A DNA stretch of 64,000 nucleotides. Origin: Rhizobium aethiopicum (GTDB lineage: Bacteria > Pseudomonadota > Alphaproteobacteria > Rhizobiales > Rhizobiaceae). The notes under the pieces were generated by a model. The model was given only the letters and a program-made list of their open reading frames with translations, searched no databases and was not told the DNA's origin. Position numbers and translations under genes: made by a program. Location of the stretch: positions 95,097 through 159,096 of the forward strand of contig NZ_FMAJ01000012.1 in assembly GCF_900094625.1 (NCBI RefSeq), given 5' to 3'. Positions 28,085 to 37,003 of this stretch are shown in pieces (positions within the stretch are counted from its first letter, which is position 1; each line of letters starts with the position of its first letter).

Positions 28085-29017
28085 TCAGCGGTCGAGATTG
28101 CGGCTCCAGCGCAACGGCAGCGCATCCGGGCGTAGGACAATGATCTCGGGCGTAAAGCGCCATAGCCTTTCCGCCCTTTCAAAGCCGGCGATCTCAGGCG
28201 AAGACAGCAATATCTCGGTCTTTCCAGTCATCTGCAGCATATCGCCGGTTTCAAAATCGACGAAGACCAGGCCAGCCTTCGGGTTGACGAGAAGATTGCC
28301 GAGCGTGTTGAAGAACCGGTTGCCGGGAAAATCGGGGATGGTCAGCATGCCGTCAGCGTCGAGCCGCACGAAGCCGGGACTGCCGCCGCGATGGGAGACA
28401 TCGACCTGCCGCTCGCCATTATCGCGATCGACATAGGAGGCGACGAAAAACGTATCGGCGCCCTCGATCATCCGCCGCGCCCAGTCGTCGAGGTTGACGA
28501 AGTGAAGCGGCCGGATCGCTGTGGGCATATCGGGATCGCGGACAAAGGCGGCTGAGCGCGGCTGGATATATTGCGGGCAATTGCCGAAGCTCTGGCCGAC
28601 CCGCAGGCGGAAAGCCTCGGCATTCGTCCTGCGGATGACTCCGTTCAGCCGATTGCGCCTGCGGGTCTCCAGCTGAATGCCGAGCAGCGCGATCGCGTCT
28701 CCATTTTCCATGCCGGCATCGGCGGGATCGTCCGGATCGCGCTGCATATCGACGTCGAGAGCCTCAGGCTCAGGCGAGGACATGAACCCGGGGCGCCCCG
28801 CCCGCACCGTCGCCCAGACATCACCCTTGGCGTCGACCGCGCCGAGCACGACGAAAGGCAGCATTGGAAAGAAGGCGCGGTGCTGTTCGGGCATGGCCTT
28901 GCGGATGAAATTGCGGCCCGGCCCGTCCATGCGTTCGACCACGCCGATGCTCCGCTGCATGGCAAGTTCGCCCTCATGCCAGGGCGATGCGGCATCCTCT
29001 CTTGTCTCGTTCAGCAT
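28085..29017 (-). CDS. PPOX-class (pyridoxamine 5'-phosphate oxidase-fold) flavoprotein
   Basis: 310 residues. The start at 29017 is favoured because AAGGAGG lies 5 bases before it; a neighbouring ATG at 29020 is only 2 bases away from that site. PPOX split-barrel features include FFPMLPFVVLGAVDAKGDVW (about 50-70), SFGNCPQYIQPR, and GNRFFNTLGNLLVNPKAGLV, typical of FMN-binding proteins that in other bacteria are fused to a ferredoxin-reductase-like module. Here only the flavin-barrel part exists. It follows the GST gene by 58 bases on the same strand, with a LysR gene divergent, so both are likely LysR targets. Confidence 0.88.
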   Translation of the reverse strand: MLNETREDAASPWHEGELAMQRSIGVVERMDGPGRNFIRKAMPEQHRAFFPMLPFVVLGAVDAKGDVWATVRAGRPGFMSSPEPEALDVDMQRDPDDPADAGMENGDAIALLGIQLETRRRNRLNGVIRRTNAEAFRLRVGQSFGNCPQYIQPRSAAFVRDPDMPTAIRPLHFVNLDDWARRMIEGADTFFVASYVDRDNGERQVDVSHRGGSPGFVRLDADGMLTIPDFPGNRFFNTLGNLLVNPKAGLVFVDFETGDMLQMTGKTEILLSSPEIAGFERAERLWRFTPEIIVLRPDALPLRWSRNLDR

Positions 29018-29075
29018 CATGGCCTCCTTGCGGGATCATCAGAAGGCCGGGGCGGTGCTCCGCCCCGGCGGCTGT

Positions 29076-29687
29076 TCATGCGGCAAGGCCGACCTTCGTC
29101 TTGCGGAAACCGACGAAACCCGGCAGCGCCTCGATGCGCGCAAGCCATGCGCCGACGCCCGGATAGGCCGAGGTGTCGACATTGCCCTCCGGCGCATTGG
29201 CGATGTAGCTGTAAAGCGCGACGTCGGCGATGGTCGGCTTGTCGCCGAGCAGGAAGCTGCGGCCGGAGAGTTCCGCCTCGACCAGTGCGAGGATTCGGTG
29301 CGCCCGGGCAATCACCTCCTGCGTGCGGAAATCGGCGCCGAAGACGGTGACCAGGCGAGCGGCACATGGCCCGTAGGCGATCTCGCCGGCAGCGACCGAC
29401 AGCCATTTCTGTATCCGCGCCGCCGCAACCGCTTCCTCCGGCAGCCAATCCGTGCGGCCGTATTTGCGCGAGAGATAGACGAGGATGGCGGAGGAATCGG
29501 CAATGACCGTGCCATCATCATCGAGAACCGGCACCTGGCCGAAGGGATTGAGCTTGAGGAAATCTGGCGCCTTGTGAGCGCCTGCCGCCAAGTCGACCTC
29601 GACCAGTTCATAGCGAGCGTCAAGCAGCGACAGGAAAAGATGGGCCCGATGCGAATGGCCGGAAAGCGGGTGATGATAGAGTTTCAT
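29076..29687 (-). CDS. Glutathione S-transferase family protein
   Basis: 203 residues. The N-terminal thioredoxin fold (MKLYHHPLSGHSHRAHLFLS, then LNPFGQVPVLDDDGTVIADS with the cis-Pro and the glutathione gamma-glutamyl-binding Asp-Ser) is followed by the all-helical domain (about 90-200; GDKPTIADVALYSYI is the conserved N-cap/hydrophobic staple). The likely catalytic residue is S9 or S12. It conjugates or reduces electrophiles with glutathione in the cytoplasm. AGAGGAG precedes the ATG. First gene of a probable GST-PPOX operon divergent from a LysR gene. Confidence 0.93.
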   Translation of the reverse strand: MKLYHHPLSGHSHRAHLFLSLLDARYELVEVDLAAGAHKAPDFLKLNPFGQVPVLDDDGTVIADSSAILVYLSRKYGRTDWLPEEAVAAARIQKWLSVAAGEIAYGPCAARLVTVFGADFRTQEVIARAHRILALVEAELSGRSFLLGDKPTIADVALYSYIANAPEGNVDTSAYPGVGAWLARIEALPGFVGFRKTKVGLAA

Positions 29688-29815
29688 GATGTCTCCTCTG
29701 GGACGGACGCGATTGGCGATGGCTGCTCGGAACCATCCGCTGCGAATCTACGGCCTTCCACCAAGGTGCAGTAGAATGCTAATCCGAGAGCCGGATTTCC
29801 AATTTCTGGAAGGAT

Positions 29816-30712
29816 ATGATGGACCGCCTCGAAGCCATGACAGTACTTCTCGCCGTCGTCGAACAGGGCAGCCTGTCGGCCGCCTCACGGCATCTGCGCT
29901 CGCCGCTTGCCACCGTCAGCCGCAAGGTTTCGGAACTGGAAGCGCATCTCGGCTCGCGGCTCCTGCAAAGGACCAACCGGAAGATCGCGCTGACGGAGGC
30001 CGGCCGCTCCTATGTCGAGGCGGCGCGGGAAATTCTCGACCGTGTGGAAGAGGCGGAACGGGCGGCGGCCGGCGAATACAGCGCGCCGAAGGGCGAGTTG
30101 ACGATGACGGCGCCGATCGTCTTCGGGCGGCTGCATGTCCTGCCTGTCGTGGTGGATTTTCTGAAGGCCTATCCCGACATCAATCTGCGGCTGATGCTCG
30201 GCGACCGGCTGGCGAACCTTGTCGAGGATCATATCGACCTCGCGCTGCGGATCGGCAACCTAGCCGACAGCAACCTGATCGCTACAAGGCTCGGCGCGAT
30301 CCGCCGCAGGGTCTACGCCAGCCCGGATTATCTCGCCCGGCAGGCTGCAATTCGCCGCCCCAGCGATCTGTCCGTGCATGACTGTATCACCTTCGAGGGC
30401 ATGGCCTCGACGCACAGCTGGACATTCATCGATAACAAGCGGGAACTCCCTGTGCCGATCCGCTCGCGGCTTGCCGTCAACACCGCCGAGGCGGCTGTGG
30501 ATGCCGCCGTTTCCGGCCTCGGCATCACCCGCGTGCTCTCCTACCAGGCCGCCCACGCGGAGGCCGCAGGCCAGCTGGTGCCGCTGCTCACCGATTTCGA
30601 ACCGCAGCCGGCGCCGGTGCATCTCGTCTACCCCTCGCAGGGGCTGGTGCCGCTGAAACTGCGCGCGCTGATCGACTTCGCGACGCCGCGCCTCCGCGCC
30701 GCGCTGAAATAG
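29816..30712 (+). CDS. LysR-family transcriptional regulator
   Basis: 298 residues. N-terminal winged HTH (MDRLEAMTVLLAVVEQGSLS, then ASRHLRSPLATVSRKVSELE) and a periplasmic-binding-like effector domain (about 90-295). The sequence SRHLRSPLATVSRKV is the AaeR/DsdC-like LysR subtype frequent next to GST and quinone-reductase genes. The gene is divergent from GST-PPOX with 128 bases between, the standard layout for a LysR activator and its target. Effector unknown. Confidence 0.94.
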   Translation: MMDRLEAMTVLLAVVEQGSLSAASRHLRSPLATVSRKVSELEAHLGSRLLQRTNRKIALTEAGRSYVEAAREILDRVEEAERAAAGEYSAPKGELTMTAPIVFGRLHVLPVVVDFLKAYPDINLRLMLGDRLANLVEDHIDLALRIGNLADSNLIATRLGAIRRRVYASPDYLARQAAIRRPSDLSVHDCITFEGMASTHSWTFIDNKRELPVPIRSRLAVNTAEAAVDAAVSGLGITRVLSYQAAHAEAAGQLVPLLTDFEPQPAPVHLVYPSQGLVPLKLRALIDFATPRLRAALK

Positions 30713-30721
30713 CCCGCAGCG

Positions 30722-31090
30722 TCAGGCCAGCTTGCCCTCTTCGGCCTTGTAGAAATACTGGCTGGCGACCAGCCAGCCTTTCAGCGGCCTGAGCGGCGGA
30801 ATGCAGGTGGCGAGCATGAAGGGACCTGTGACGAGAAGATGCGCCCAGATCGGCGCCGAGAAAGCCACCTCCAGCCAGACGCCGAGCAGCACGCTTGGAA
30901 TGCAGGCGAAGCAGATGACGAAGAAGGCCGGGCCGTCGGCCGGATCGGCGAAAGAGTAATCGAGGCCGCAGGCTTCGCACTGCGGCTGCAGCGTCAGGAA
31001 CCCCTTAAACATATTGCCCTGGCCACAGCGCGGGCAGCGGCCCCTGATGCCGGTCTGCATCGGAGGAAGCGGGGGATATTCGGCGTCCAT
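30722..31090 (-). CDS. DUF983 membrane protein with zinc ribbon
   Basis: 122 residues. Four cysteines form a zinc-ribbon pattern: C19-P-R-C22 and C38-E-A-C41. Two transmembrane helices follow (about 53-75 and 80-100). DUF983 proteins are widespread in alphaproteobacteria, often near cytochrome oxidase genes; their role is not established. It is convergent with the LysR gene at 9 bases. The 189-base gap upstream has an AT-rich inverted repeat (AATGTAT at 31131-31137 and ATACATT at 31151-31157) that may be part of its promoter. Confidence 0.88.
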   Translation of the reverse strand: MDAEYPPLPPMQTGIRGRCPRCGQGNMFKGFLTLQPQCEACGLDYSFADPADGPAFFVICFACIPSVLLGVWLEVAFSAPIWAHLLVTGPFMLATCIPPLRPLKGWLVASQYFYKAEEGKLA

Positions 31091-31279
31091 GGTGACCTCT
31101 TCCTGTCTCGCGGCTCATTCAATGCCGCACAATGTATGCATTCAATATAAATACATTGAGCAAAGTGCACCAATCAATCTGTCACAATGCCGCAGCAGTC
31201 CCCCACCGGTCGGGCGTCGCCGACTGCTGGAAACTCCATTCGAGAATGGCGTGGCAGGCTCAGCCGCGGCGTCGCCGGA

Positions 31280-32683
31280 TCAGAAGAACGAGGCCGCCAT
31301 CTCCGGCGGACCTTCCAGCGCGTGGGCCATGAACTCCAGCACGCCCTGCAATCTCTCCCGTGGGATCGGGCCGCCGAGGCAGACCCGCACCGCCTCGGGT
31401 GCGACGCCATCGACCGTGAAGGCGTCGCTTGCCACCACGCCGATGCCGGAGGAACGCATATGGCTGCCGAAGGTGGAGCGGGTCCAACTGTTGGTCAGAG
31501 GCAGCCAGATGTTGAAACTGATCGGGTCGGCGCGGTAGCTGCCGGCGGGCAGGATGGCCGCGACCATCTGCTGGCGGGCGGCCGCCTCGGCGCGGATGAA
31601 GCGCAGGATCGCATCGGCCGTGCCGTCCTCGATCCAGCGGGTGGCAAGCGCCATATTCAGGGGCGAAGCCATGACATTATTGGCGCGCATGGCGCTGACG
31701 AAAGGCCAAACCGCCCTGGTATCGGGTGCCAGGACATAGGCAAGGCGCAGGCCTGCGCCGAGGCATTTGGCCAAGCCGCCGATATGCCAGGTCAATTCCG
31801 GGGCCATTGCCGCAAGCGGCGCAGGCCCTTCCGACGGAACGAAACCGTAGGCGTCGTCCTCGACGATCGGCAGACGATATTTGCGGGCGACGGCGGCGAT
31901 TTCCTCGCGGCGGCCGGCCGGGATTGTCAGCGTCGTCGGGTTTTGCAGAGTCGGATTGAGATAGAGCGCCTTCGGCTTCAACCGCTCGCAGGCTCCGGCC
32001 AGAGCATCGGGCAGGATCCCGTATCCGTCCATCGGCAGGCCGGCAAGATTGAGCCGTAACTGTGCGGCGATCGAACGTATGCCGGGATAGGTGATGATTT
32101 CCGAAAGCACGGTCTCGCCGGGCTTTGCCAGCAGCCCGAGGATCGCCAGCAGCGCCGGATGGGCACCCGGCGTGACGAATATCCGCTCCTGCGAGGGCAC
32201 CAGGCCGCGTCGGCCGAGCCAGGCGGCGGCAGCTTCCCTGTCCATGTCGGATCCGCCGAAGCCTTGATAGCGCAGAAGCGGGACGAGGCTCGCCGCCACT
32301 GCCGAGATGCCCTCGCGCATGCGTGCGATCAGCTCCGGATCGTCCGGCTCCGGCGGCAGATTCATCGAGAGATCGGCAACGGACGCACGGCGGGGGTCGG
32401 GCCCGGTGTCGGCGCTCAAATCCTGGCGCTGCTTGATCGCAGCGCCAGTGACGAAAGTGCCCCGGCCGACATGGGAATCCACGAGACCGCGCTTCTGCGC
32501 CTCGACGTAACCTCTCGCCACCGTCGTGAAATCGACGTTCAGCCGTTTGGCAAGTTCACGCTGCGGCGGCAGCCGGTCACCGACCATCAGATGCCCGCTG
32601 CGCAGATCCATTTCGATCAGGTCGGCGATCGCCATGTAACGGGGGCTGCTGCTGCGGCTGAGATCTGGATGCCAGTCCTTCAT
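31280..32683 (-). CDS. MocR-type regulator (GntR HTH fused to aminotransferase domain)
   Basis: 467 residues from the ATG at 32683; a longer open frame upstream is not conserved in type. The N-terminal GntR winged HTH reads AIADLIEMDLRSGHLMVGDR then LPPQRELAKRLNVDFTTVAR. The rest is a fold-type I PLP aminotransferase domain (about 100-460), with YLNPTLQNPTTLTIPAGRRE and the region HIGGLAKCLGAGLRLAYVLA, where the lysine before CLGAG is the likely PLP-binding residue. MocR proteins usually sense PLP or an amino compound and control vitamin B6 or amino acid genes. Neighbour on the other side is the HtrA-like gene, 217 bases away and divergent. Confidence 0.92.
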   Translation of the reverse strand: MKDWHPDLSRSSSPRYMAIADLIEMDLRSGHLMVGDRLPPQRELAKRLNVDFTTVARGYVEAQKRGLVDSHVGRGTFVTGAAIKQRQDLSADTGPDPRRASVADLSMNLPPEPDDPELIARMREGISAVAASLVPLLRYQGFGGSDMDREAAAAWLGRRGLVPSQERIFVTPGAHPALLAILGLLAKPGETVLSEIITYPGIRSIAAQLRLNLAGLPMDGYGILPDALAGACERLKPKALYLNPTLQNPTTLTIPAGRREEIAAVARKYRLPIVEDDAYGFVPSEGPAPLAAMAPELTWHIGGLAKCLGAGLRLAYVLAPDTRAVWPFVSAMRANNVMASPLNMALATRWIEDGTADAILRFIRAEAAARQQMVAAILPAGSYRADPISFNIWLPLTNSWTRSTFGSHMRSSGIGVVASDAFTVDGVAPEAVRVCLGGPIPRERLQGVLEFMAHALEGPPEMAASFF

Positions 32684-32900
32684 GTCGTGATCCGTGTGCG
32701 TCTGATTCCTGGATTGACTGTATATTGTTGCACGCCGCGCTGTCACCCCCTCAGACATTCCGGCATTCCTCCATGCCGGGAGCTGCGGTTGTGGAAATTC
32801 CCGCCGCTCCAACCTTGCCGCCGCCGCTTCATCTCCTTACCTATGGAGGGAGAAGTGCCGGTTTTCGGCGTTGCGCGGCGGCGCCCATCGGGATGAAAGC

Positions 32901-33806
32901 ATGAATATCGATCCGATCCTGCGGTCAGTCGTGGCCGTCCGCTCCTCCATTCCGGAAGATGCCTTCACAGCGGAGACGCTGGGCACCGTCCGGGAGGGCA
33001 GCGGCGTGGTCATTCGCGATAATGGGCTGGTGCTGACGATCGGTTATCTCATCACCGAAGCTGAGGAAGTCTGGCTGACGACCCAGGATGGCCGAGTTGT
33101 TCCCGCCCATCCGCTTGCCTACGACCAGGAGAGCGGATTCGGCTTGGTGCAGGCGCTCGGCGTCCTGGACGCGCCGGCGGTGGATTTCGGCGATGCCGCC
33201 GTGGCCAAACCCGGCGATCCCGTCGTGCTGGTCGACGGCATCGGCGAATTCGTCCAGGCAAATATCGTGGCCCGGCAGGAATTTGCAGGTTATTGGGAAT
33301 ATCTGCTGGAAGAGGCGATTTTTACCGCACCGGCCCATCCCGCATGGGGCGGCGCGCCCCTGATCGGCGCGGACGGCAAGCTTCTCGGCATCGGTTCGCT
33401 TCGCCTGCAGATGAGCCAGGACGGCGAGGTCGCCGATATCAACATGGTCGTTCCGATCGACCTTTTGCCGCCGATCCTGGACGATCTGTTGAACCGTGGC
33501 AAGGTCAACAAGCCGCCGCGGCCATGGCTCGGCGCATTCTCCGCCGAGAGCAATGGCGGCGTGGTGGTGATGAGCGTGACCGAAGGCGGTCCGGCCGCCG
33601 AGGCGGGCCTGCGTCAGGGCGATATCATTTCGGAGATCCGCGACGAAGAGGTCGATGGCCTGGCCGATTTCTACCGCAAGCTCTGGAGCAGCGGCCCGGC
33701 CGGCGCCGAGATTCCGATGCGGATCCTGCGAAACGGCCGGGAGGCTTGGCTGCGCGTCAAATCCGCCGACCGCAACAGCTTTCTGAAAAAGCCGCAGTTG
33801 CAGTAA
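32901..33806 (+). CDS. HtrA/DegP-like protein lacking the catalytic triad, with PDZ domain
   Basis: 301 residues from the ATG at 32901; there is no signal peptide, so it should stay in the cytoplasm. Residues 8-200 align by eye with the trypsin-like domain of HtrA: GSGVVIRDNGLVLT is the strand before the catalytic histidine, but the TNNHVV position reads TIGYLI (Y49), the DLAVLK position reads GFGLVQ (80-84), and the GNSGGP position reads AWGGAPL (148-154). All three catalytic residues are missing, while the core strands (GKLLGIGSL, ADINMVVPIDLL) remain. A PDZ domain follows (about 207-290; GGPAAEAGLRQGDIISEIRD). I infer a non-proteolytic peptide-binding or scaffold protein. Alternative: a proteolytically active enzyme is very unlikely. 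Confidence 0.88.
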   Translation: MNIDPILRSVVAVRSSIPEDAFTAETLGTVREGSGVVIRDNGLVLTIGYLITEAEEVWLTTQDGRVVPAHPLAYDQESGFGLVQALGVLDAPAVDFGDAAVAKPGDPVVLVDGIGEFVQANIVARQEFAGYWEYLLEEAIFTAPAHPAWGGAPLIGADGKLLGIGSLRLQMSQDGEVADINMVVPIDLLPPILDDLLNRGKVNKPPRPWLGAFSAESNGGVVVMSVTEGGPAAEAGLRQGDIISEIRDEEVDGLADFYRKLWSSGPAGAEIPMRILRNGREAWLRVKSADRNSFLKKPQLQ

Positions 33807-33848
33807 GGCCGCACCGCCGTTCGCGCCTTCTGCCCCTTGCAAATCCTA

Positions 33849-34733
33849 TCAGCGCAAATCCCCCGCGATCCAGTCGATCACCGCTTTCACCCGTCGCGGC
33901 ACGAATTGCCGCGACGGGTGAACCGCATGGATTGGCAGGCTGGACTTGTGCCATTCGGCGAGCACCTCGGTCAGCCGTCCAGCGGCGATGTCCTCCTCTA
34001 CCAGGATCAGCGGCGCATAGATGATGCCCGCGCCTTCGACCGCAGCAACCCGCATGGCTTCACCGTTGTCGATCCCGATATTGCTGTTGATCTTTGCCGA
34101 CAGCACCCGTCCATCCTGACCTTCAAAATGCCATTGATCGCGGGGGACGAGGTTAAGGCTGAGGAGGCAACGATGCTGTTCCAGTTGCTCGGGATGGCTC
34201 GGCACGCCGGCTCTGTCGAGATAGCCGGGAGAGGCGCAGCAAACGAAGCGGTAAGTGCCTATCCTCCTTGCGATCAATGAAGACGGCCGCAGATGCGCCA
34301 CTCGAATGGCGAGGTCATAACCTTCCGCGATCAAATCGACGTTCCGGTCGCTAAGGTTGAGGTCCAGGCTGACGGCGGGATGCTGATTGGCAAAGCGGGC
34401 GATCGACGACGCCAGCCTTTTTACCCCGAGAGTAGTCGGGCCGCTGATGCGGAGATGGCCAGAGATCTCGTGGTTCTGCGGACCGGCGAGGTCGTTCAAC
34501 CGCTCCAACTCATCGATGACCCTGCTTGCCCTCTCCAGAAATCTGACGCCGATCTCGGTGAGCCTTTGTGTCCGGGTGGTGCGCTCGATCAGCTTGACGC
34601 CATAATCCGCTTCCAGAGCCTGAAGGCGGCGGCCCACCATCGCCGGCGACAGGTTGAGCCTGGCTGCAGCTTTCGCGAAGCTGCCGGCCGTGGCCACGGC
34701 TATAAAGGTCTGCAAATTGGTGAGATCGTTCAT
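33849..34733 (-). CDS. LysR-family transcriptional regulator
   Basis: 294 residues. HTH at 1-60 (MNDLTNLQTFIAVATAGSFA, KAAARLNLSPAMVGRRLQAL), effector domain about 90-290 with GYDLAIRVAHLRPSSLIARR. The SPAMVGRRLQALE form places it in the CrgA/PecT-like LysR group. It is divergent from the NAD-binding reductase gene with 102 bases between, so it probably regulates that gene. No effector can be inferred. Confidence 0.93.
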   Translation of the reverse strand: MNDLTNLQTFIAVATAGSFAKAAARLNLSPAMVGRRLQALEADYGVKLIERTTRTQRLTEIGVRFLERASRVIDELERLNDLAGPQNHEISGHLRISGPTTLGVKRLASSIARFANQHPAVSLDLNLSDRNVDLIAEGYDLAIRVAHLRPSSLIARRIGTYRFVCCASPGYLDRAGVPSHPEQLEQHRCLLSLNLVPRDQWHFEGQDGRVLSAKINSNIGIDNGEAMRVAAVEGAGIIYAPLILVEEDIAAGRLTEVLAEWHKSSLPIHAVHPSRQFVPRRVKAVIDWIAGDLR

Positions 34734-34835
34734 TCGATACTTTTATGCAATTATGTTCCGTCATTCAACGTCATTAATTATGGGATCGCGGTGGGCTATA
34801 TCCGGATCGTTCAACCTGACGAAGGGATCGCTCAC

Positions 34836-35453
34836 ATGAAAACAGCTATTATCGGAACCGGAAACATGGGGGCTGGCTTGGCCCGGCGCCTGGCAGGCAA
34901 GCGCGATCTGATCCTCGCCTCGCGCAACGAGGCCGCGGCAACGTCGCTTGCGGAAGAGATCGGTGCTGCGAGCGTCCCGATCCTGTCGGCCGTGGCCGAA
35001 GCCGATATTCTGGTTCTAGCCCTGCCTTATGCCTCGGCGCTCGAAGTTGCCGGAACAGCGCCGTTGCAGGCTAAAATCGTCGTCGACATTACCAATCCGC
35101 TCAAGCCTGATTTCTCCGGCCTGCTATTTGGCCACGACACGTCGGCAGCCGAGGAGATCCAACGCAGGGCCGAAGGCGCCAAAGTCGTGAAAGCCTTCAA
35201 CACGATCTTTGCCGAGCTGCTGGCGGCCCCAGCAAAACAGACCGCCAATATTCCGGTGTTCCTGGCTGGTGACGACGATGCGGTCGAAACCGCCGCAGCC
35301 CTGGTGAGGGACGCCGACTTCGCTGTCGAGAAGACTGGCTCGCTCGATGCCGCCCGCCTGCTCGAACCGCTGGGAATGCTCAATATCCGGCTGGGTTACG
35401 GCTTGGGTCGCGGTACGGCTATTGCCCCGAAATGGGCTAGCGTCGACGGCTGA
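34836..35453 (+). CDS. NAD(P)-binding reductase, F420-dependent-oxidoreductase-like
   Basis: 205 residues from the ATG at 34836 (GAAGGGA upstream). The N terminus MKTAIIGTGNMGAGLARRLA is a Rossmann GxGxxG nucleotide site, and the body (DILVLALPYASALEVA, VDITNPLKPDFSGL, KVVKAFNTIFAELL) matches the NADP oxidoreductase, coenzyme F420-dependent family (Pfam F420_oxidored). In proteobacteria, which lack F420 in most cases, such proteins are thought to be NADPH-dependent reductases of unknown substrate. Probably controlled by the divergent LysR protein. Confidence 0.88.
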   Translation: MKTAIIGTGNMGAGLARRLAGKRDLILASRNEAAATSLAEEIGAASVPILSAVAEADILVLALPYASALEVAGTAPLQAKIVVDITNPLKPDFSGLLFGHDTSAAEEIQRRAEGAKVVKAFNTIFAELLAAPAKQTANIPVFLAGDDDAVETAAALVRDADFAVEKTGSLDAARLLEPLGMLNIRLGYGLGRGTAIAPKWASVDG

Positions 35454-35587
35454 GATAACGACCGGCCTCGCTCAACGCCGGGCCACTCGTTTTAATCCGA
35501 TTTCCCGACAATCCGTTCGTTGACTTGCAGCGGCCCGCGAAAGATGCTGCACTGCATTCGTTTTGGAACGAACGGAGTTTGCGGATC

Positions 35588-35968
35588 ATGTTCGATCATA
35601 TCTCCATCGGCGTTAAAGACCTCGATAGAGCCCGCCATTTCTACGATGCGGCGCTGGCGCCGCTCGGATATCAGCGGCTGTCGAATTCCGGCGGTGTGAT
35701 CGGCTACGGCCCGGAACGGGTCGGCCTATGGGTGATGCAGGTCGCGCATCCCGTCGTCGCCGACCTGCAATCCGGGCTGCATTTCTGCTTCGTCGCGACA
35801 AGCGAGGCCGCGGTCGACGGTTTTTATGCGGCCGCAATCGCATCCGGCGGCGCCGATAACGGTGAACCGGGCATCCGGCCGGATTACGGCCGATTCTATT
35901 ACGCCGCCTTCGTCATCGATCCTGACGGGTACCGCCTCGAAGCCTATTTCGATAAGGGTGAGTTGTAA
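35588..35968 (+). CDS. VOC (glyoxalase/bleomycin-resistance) family protein
   Basis: 126 residues from the ATG at 35588. The two beta-alpha-beta-beta-beta modules are visible: MFDHISIGVKDLDRARHFYD with a metal-ligand-type H4, and the late IDPDGYRLEAYF with a likely metal-binding glutamate. The family includes glyoxalase I, dioxygenases and antibiotic-binding proteins; this short type is common in rhizobia and its substrate is unknown. No operon partner. Confidence 0.9.
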   Translation: MFDHISIGVKDLDRARHFYDAALAPLGYQRLSNSGGVIGYGPERVGLWVMQVAHPVVADLQSGLHFCFVATSEAAVDGFYAAAIASGGADNGEPGIRPDYGRFYYAAFVIDPDGYRLEAYFDKGEL

Positions 35969-36268
35969 ACGGTTCCAAACGAGCTCTGATCGAGCCTAAA
36001 GCTCGCCGGATCCAATGCTTTCGATGCAGGTGCGGCGGCAAGCCACATGCAGTATCGGCTGCCGGACCGCCCGCCTATCAGGGCGCGGAATGATGGTCAC
36101 TGCCCGGCATCTCGAACGGTGGGCCGCGCCTGCGCCAGAGGGTCTGTCGGGGCAAGAATCCGGTTGCGTTGCCCCGGTGAAAGGCGCATGGTTTCAGCTT
36201 CGGCAGCCATTGCACGGGCGCTGCCGATTGAGGGTTCACACCCCCGCCCCGACGAAAGGAGGACTTCG
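35969..36268. other. Gap upstream of the small-protein pair
   Basis: 300 bases with several short overlapping frames but no ribosome-binding site for any. It holds the AAAGGAGG site of the next gene at its end and presumably its promoter. I saw no riboswitch consensus or terminator. Confidence 0.45.
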
Positions 36269-36703
36269 ATGTCTTCCAGTTCCGATAAGCCACATTTGAC
36301 ATCGTCAGATCTCGACATGCTTCAGGGCGTTCTCGAGGCTGCCGGATACGACGCAAGAATTCGGGCCGCCGACGACCAGGTTTGTAACGCCGCAGCCATG
36401 CTGTTGATCAGAAAGTTCCAGGAGGGCGTCACCTCGCCGGCCATGCTGTTGCGGGCGCTCGAATATCATTTTGGCAAACCGAGAAAGCAACCGAAATCCG
36501 TCACGCCCGTCTGTAACCGCTATGCTATACAGGGGCTGCCCGCGAGCGCCGCGCCTCAGGCTAGTTCAGGGCGGATCACGCGCGCGCAGGCTAGCGCCTT
36601 CCATTCATCCAGAGGGAGATACATCCATGGCAAAGGGACAGATGAGAAGCAATCGCGAGGTCCGGAAACCGAAGAAGGACAAGCAGGGGGCGAAGGTGGA
36701 TAG
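36269..36703 (+). CDS. Conserved rhizobial hypothetical protein
   Basis: 144 residues; AAAGGAGG lies 6 bases before the ATG. The first 95 residues (LTSSDLDMLQGVLEAAGYDA, AAAMLLIRKFQEGVTSPAML, then NRYAIQGLPA) look like a small helical family common in rhizobia, with a typical closing RYAIQGLP. The last 45 residues are low complexity and their DNA also encodes the start of the next gene in another frame, so the tail may be unimportant. Cytoplasmic; function unknown. Confidence 0.7.
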   Translation: MSSSSDKPHLTSSDLDMLQGVLEAAGYDARIRAADDQVCNAAAMLLIRKFQEGVTSPAMLLRALEYHFGKPRKQPKSVTPVCNRYAIQGLPASAAPQASSGRITRAQASAFHSSRGRYIHGKGTDEKQSRGPETEEGQAGGEGG

Positions 36704-36770
36704 CACATTCGCCAACCAGATGAAGACGGCGACCCAGAGCGCACCGCACGGCAGTGCTGCGAAGAAGTAA
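36627..36770 (+). CDS. Small basic protein, 47 aa, widespread alphaproteobacterial type
   Basis: MAKGQMRSNREVRKPKKDKQ at the N terminus is a pattern I recognise from many alphaproteobacterial genomes as a short lysine-rich hypothetical protein. AGAGGGAG lies about 8 bases before the ATG. It overlaps the 3' end of the preceding gene by 77 bases in another frame. The strong positive charge suggests nucleic-acid or ribosome contact, but no function is known. Confidence 0.75.
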   Translation: MAKGQMRSNREVRKPKKDKQGAKVDSTFANQMKTATQSAPHGSAAKK

Positions 36771-37003
36771 GCGCCCATCGCCTGCAGCCTCTCGCCTTCG
36801 CCGGCACAGAGCAAGCGCAGATCGAGAACGATTTGCGCTTTGGATGATGTGCGGTTAAAAGCGGCGGCGCGTCCTGCCGGACGCCGGACGAGTGACCGTA
36901 TTTTCGAAAACGCCGGAAGGTGCCCGCATAGCATGACCCTTGTTACAACAATTGGCCGCGTCGAGACTTCGTCGCCGGCCGCTGCCTTTCGCTGCATTCT
37001 TTC

